Source of the DNA: Pseudomonadota bacterium | GTDB taxonomy: Bacteria; Pseudomonadota; Gammaproteobacteria; Acidiferrobacterales; Sulfurifustaceae | Assembly: GCA_020354085.1 (NCBI GenBank) | Contig: CP070641.1 | Coordinates: 467,528-474,256, forward strand | Direction: 5' to 3' | Length of the DNA: 6,729 bases | Part shown: piece by piece, positions 5,770 to 6,729 of the stretch | Layout of the letters: each line of letters starts with the position of its first letter | How positions within the stretch are numbered: position 1 is the stretch's first letter | Made by a program: the position numbers and the translations under genes | Notes under the pieces: generated by a model | What the model was told of the DNA's origin: nothing | Database searches by the model: none | Seen by the model: only the letters and a program-made list of their open reading frames with translations

Positions 5770-5771
5770 TC

Positions 5772-6614
5772 ATGTCGCGCATTGAACAGCGCTTTGCGGC
5801 GTTGCGCAGTCAGGGTCGCTGCGCGCTCATCCCCTACATCGCCGCCGGCGATCCCGAGCCCAACATCACGGTGCCGTTGATGCACGCGCTGGTACGGGCC
5901 GGCGCCGACATCATCGAGCTCGGCGTGCCGTTCTCCGACCCGATGGCCGACGGCCCGGTGATCCAGCGCGCTGCCGAACGTGCGCTTGAGCATGGCATCA
6001 GCCTGCATCAGGTGCTCGACATGGTGCGCGCATTTCGCACGCAAGACGTGACCACGCCCATTGTTCTCATGGGCTATCTCAATCCGGTCGAAGTCATGGG
6101 CTACGAGCCGTTCGCTGCTGCCGCGGCCGCGGCTGGCGTCGATGGCGTGTTGACAGTCGACCTTCCACCGGAGGAGGCGGGATCGCTTAAGGCCACGCTC
6201 GCGAAACACAAGCTCGACGCCATTTATCTCTTGGCCCCGACCAGCCCGCCGGCACGCATGCGGCTGATCGCCGGGGCCGCGAGCGGGTTTATCTACTATG
6301 TCTCGCTGCGCGGCGTGACTGGCGCCAGCCACCTGAACGTGGAGGAGGTCGCCGAGCGCCTCGCCGCGATACGGACACACACACGCTTGCCCTTGGGCGT
6401 CGGTTTCGGCATCGGCACGCCCGAGGCTGCTGCCGCCATGGCCAAAATCGCCGATGCCGTCATCGTGGGTAGCGCAATCGTGCGGCGTATGGAAGACTTG
6501 GTCACCCAAGCCGACCGAATCCTGACCGAAGTACCGGGTTTTTTGAGCGGGCTGCGTGCGGCCATGGACCAAGCTACGGTCGTGGCCCAGGCATCACGTG
6601 GAGCCAATCGATGA
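5772..6614 (+). CDS. trpA: Tryptophan synthase alpha chain
   Basis: TrpA cleaves indole-3-glycerol phosphate into indole and glyceraldehyde-3-phosphate and passes indole through a tunnel to TrpB. The 280-residue protein is slightly longer than the E. coli chain (268). The catalytic pair is intact and at the usual numbering: E49 in ADIIELGVPFSDP and D60 in MADGPVIQRA. Other signatures are PIVLMGYLNPV (97-107 region), GVDGVLTVDLPPEE, the mobile loop FIYYVSLRGVTGA, and the phosphate-binding PLGVGFGIGTPEAA and IVGSAIV. GAAGGA-like purines (GAAGGA, 5752-5757) lie 14 bases upstream, a little far, so translation probably couples to trpB, which ends two bases earlier. The stop TGA overlaps the accD ATG. 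A long Ala run (AAAAAA around residue 116-121) creates a GC-rich palindrome in the DNA but is within the family fold. Confidence 0.98.
   Translation: MSRIEQRFAALRSQGRCALIPYIAAGDPEPNITVPLMHALVRAGADIIELGVPFSDPMADGPVIQRAAERALEHGISLHQVLDMVRAFRTQDVTTPIVLMGYLNPVEVMGYEPFAAAAAAAGVDGVLTVDLPPEEAGSLKATLAKHKLDAIYLLAPTSPPARMRLIAGAASGFIYYVSLRGVTGASHLNVEEVAERLAAIRTHTRLPLGVGFGIGTPEAAAAMAKIADAVIVGSAIVRRMEDLVTQADRILTEVPGFLSGLRAAMDQATVVAQASRGANR
6600..6603 (+). promoter_or_regulatory. Shine-Dalgarno of accD inside trpA
   Basis: GGAG lies within the last codons of trpA, 7 bases before the accD ATG at 6611. Together with the ATGA stop/start overlap it supports coupled translation of accD from the trp transcript. 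Confidence 0.45.
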
Positions 6615-6729
6615 GCTGGTACGACAAGCTGTTACCACCCAAGATCAAGAGCACCGGCGCCAAACGCGCCTCGGTGCCCGAGGGCCTGTGGCGCAAGTGC
6701 CCGGCCTGCGGCGCGGTGCTGTACAGCGC
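6611..6729 (+). CDS. accD: Acetyl-CoA carboxylase carboxyltransferase beta subunit, N-terminal fragment (3' end outside window)
   Basis: The first 39 codons of AccD are present and the frame is open at the right edge. With AccA it forms the carboxyltransferase that moves CO2 from biotin to acetyl-CoA, giving malonyl-CoA, the first step of fatty acid synthesis. The start reads MSWYDKLLPPKIK, typical of AccD, followed by VPEGLWRKCPACGAVLY. C30 and C33 are the first CxxC pair of the four-cysteine zinc ribbon; the second pair is beyond the window. The ATG overlaps the trpA stop by four bases and is preceded by GGAG. Linkage of accD to trpF or trpA, often followed by folC, is well known in proteobacteria, and this fits. 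Confidence 0.95.
   Translation, partial: MSWYDKLLPPKIKSTGAKRASVPEGLWRKCPACGAVLYS

Noticed and set aside
6120..6133. 14-base perfect palindrome GCCGCGGCCGCGGC in trpA
   Set aside because: It is explained by GC-rich codons of an alanine run within trpA. No regulatory context is evident.
5766..6572. 268-codon open frame antisense to trpA
   Set aside because: It mirrors trpA almost exactly, has no recognisable motif and low-complexity His/Arg/Gly-rich content. Long antisense frames are common in GC-rich genes, and trpA is unmistakable.

Overview
The window is GC-rich chromosomal DNA from a proteobacterium, most likely a gammaproteobacterium or a close betaproteobacterial relative. The evidence is gene order: truA - trpF - trpB - trpA - accD is a housekeeping order known from these groups, and the ParC tail resembles the gammaproteobacterial protein. 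The species cannot be named from the sequence. There are no RNA genes, transposons, CRISPR arrays or phage genes, and no gene-free stretch reaches 300 bases.

Layout on the + strand, left half: the 3' end of parC (topoisomerase IV subunit A) enters from the left edge. Two small inner-membrane protein genes of unknown function follow, one DUF599-like and one DUF3147-like. A 152-base gap then leads to truA (tRNA pseudouridine synthase).

Minus-strand island: between truA and trpF lie two genes on the opposite strand, so they converge on truA and diverge from trpF. The first is a protein-L-isoaspartate O-methyltransferase (PCMT) gene with an apparent export signal. The second, just downstream, encodes a small lipoprotein with four cysteines besides the lipidated one. 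They look like a two-gene operon and are the least routine part of the window.

Right half: trpF, trpB and trpA form a tight operon encoding three enzyme activities of tryptophan synthesis (phosphoribosylanthranilate isomerase and both tryptophan synthase subunits). The trpF/trpB and trpA/accD junctions are 4-base ATGA overlaps, and trpB and trpA are 2 bases apart. accD (acetyl-CoA carboxylase carboxyltransferase beta subunit) starts inside the trpA stop and runs off the right edge.

Non-coding signals: four genes (DUF599, truA, pcm, trpF) lack a convincing Shine-Dalgarno but have a -10-like hexamer 6 to 12 bases before the start codon, which suggests leaderless or very short-leader transcripts. 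Also visible are a nested inverted repeat after parC, a perfect 19-base palindrome over the DUF3147 start codon, and a 7-base-arm dyad in the pcm/trpF divergent spacer. No wholly new system is evident. The best candidate for something under-described is the exported PCMT with its cysteine-bearing lipoprotein.
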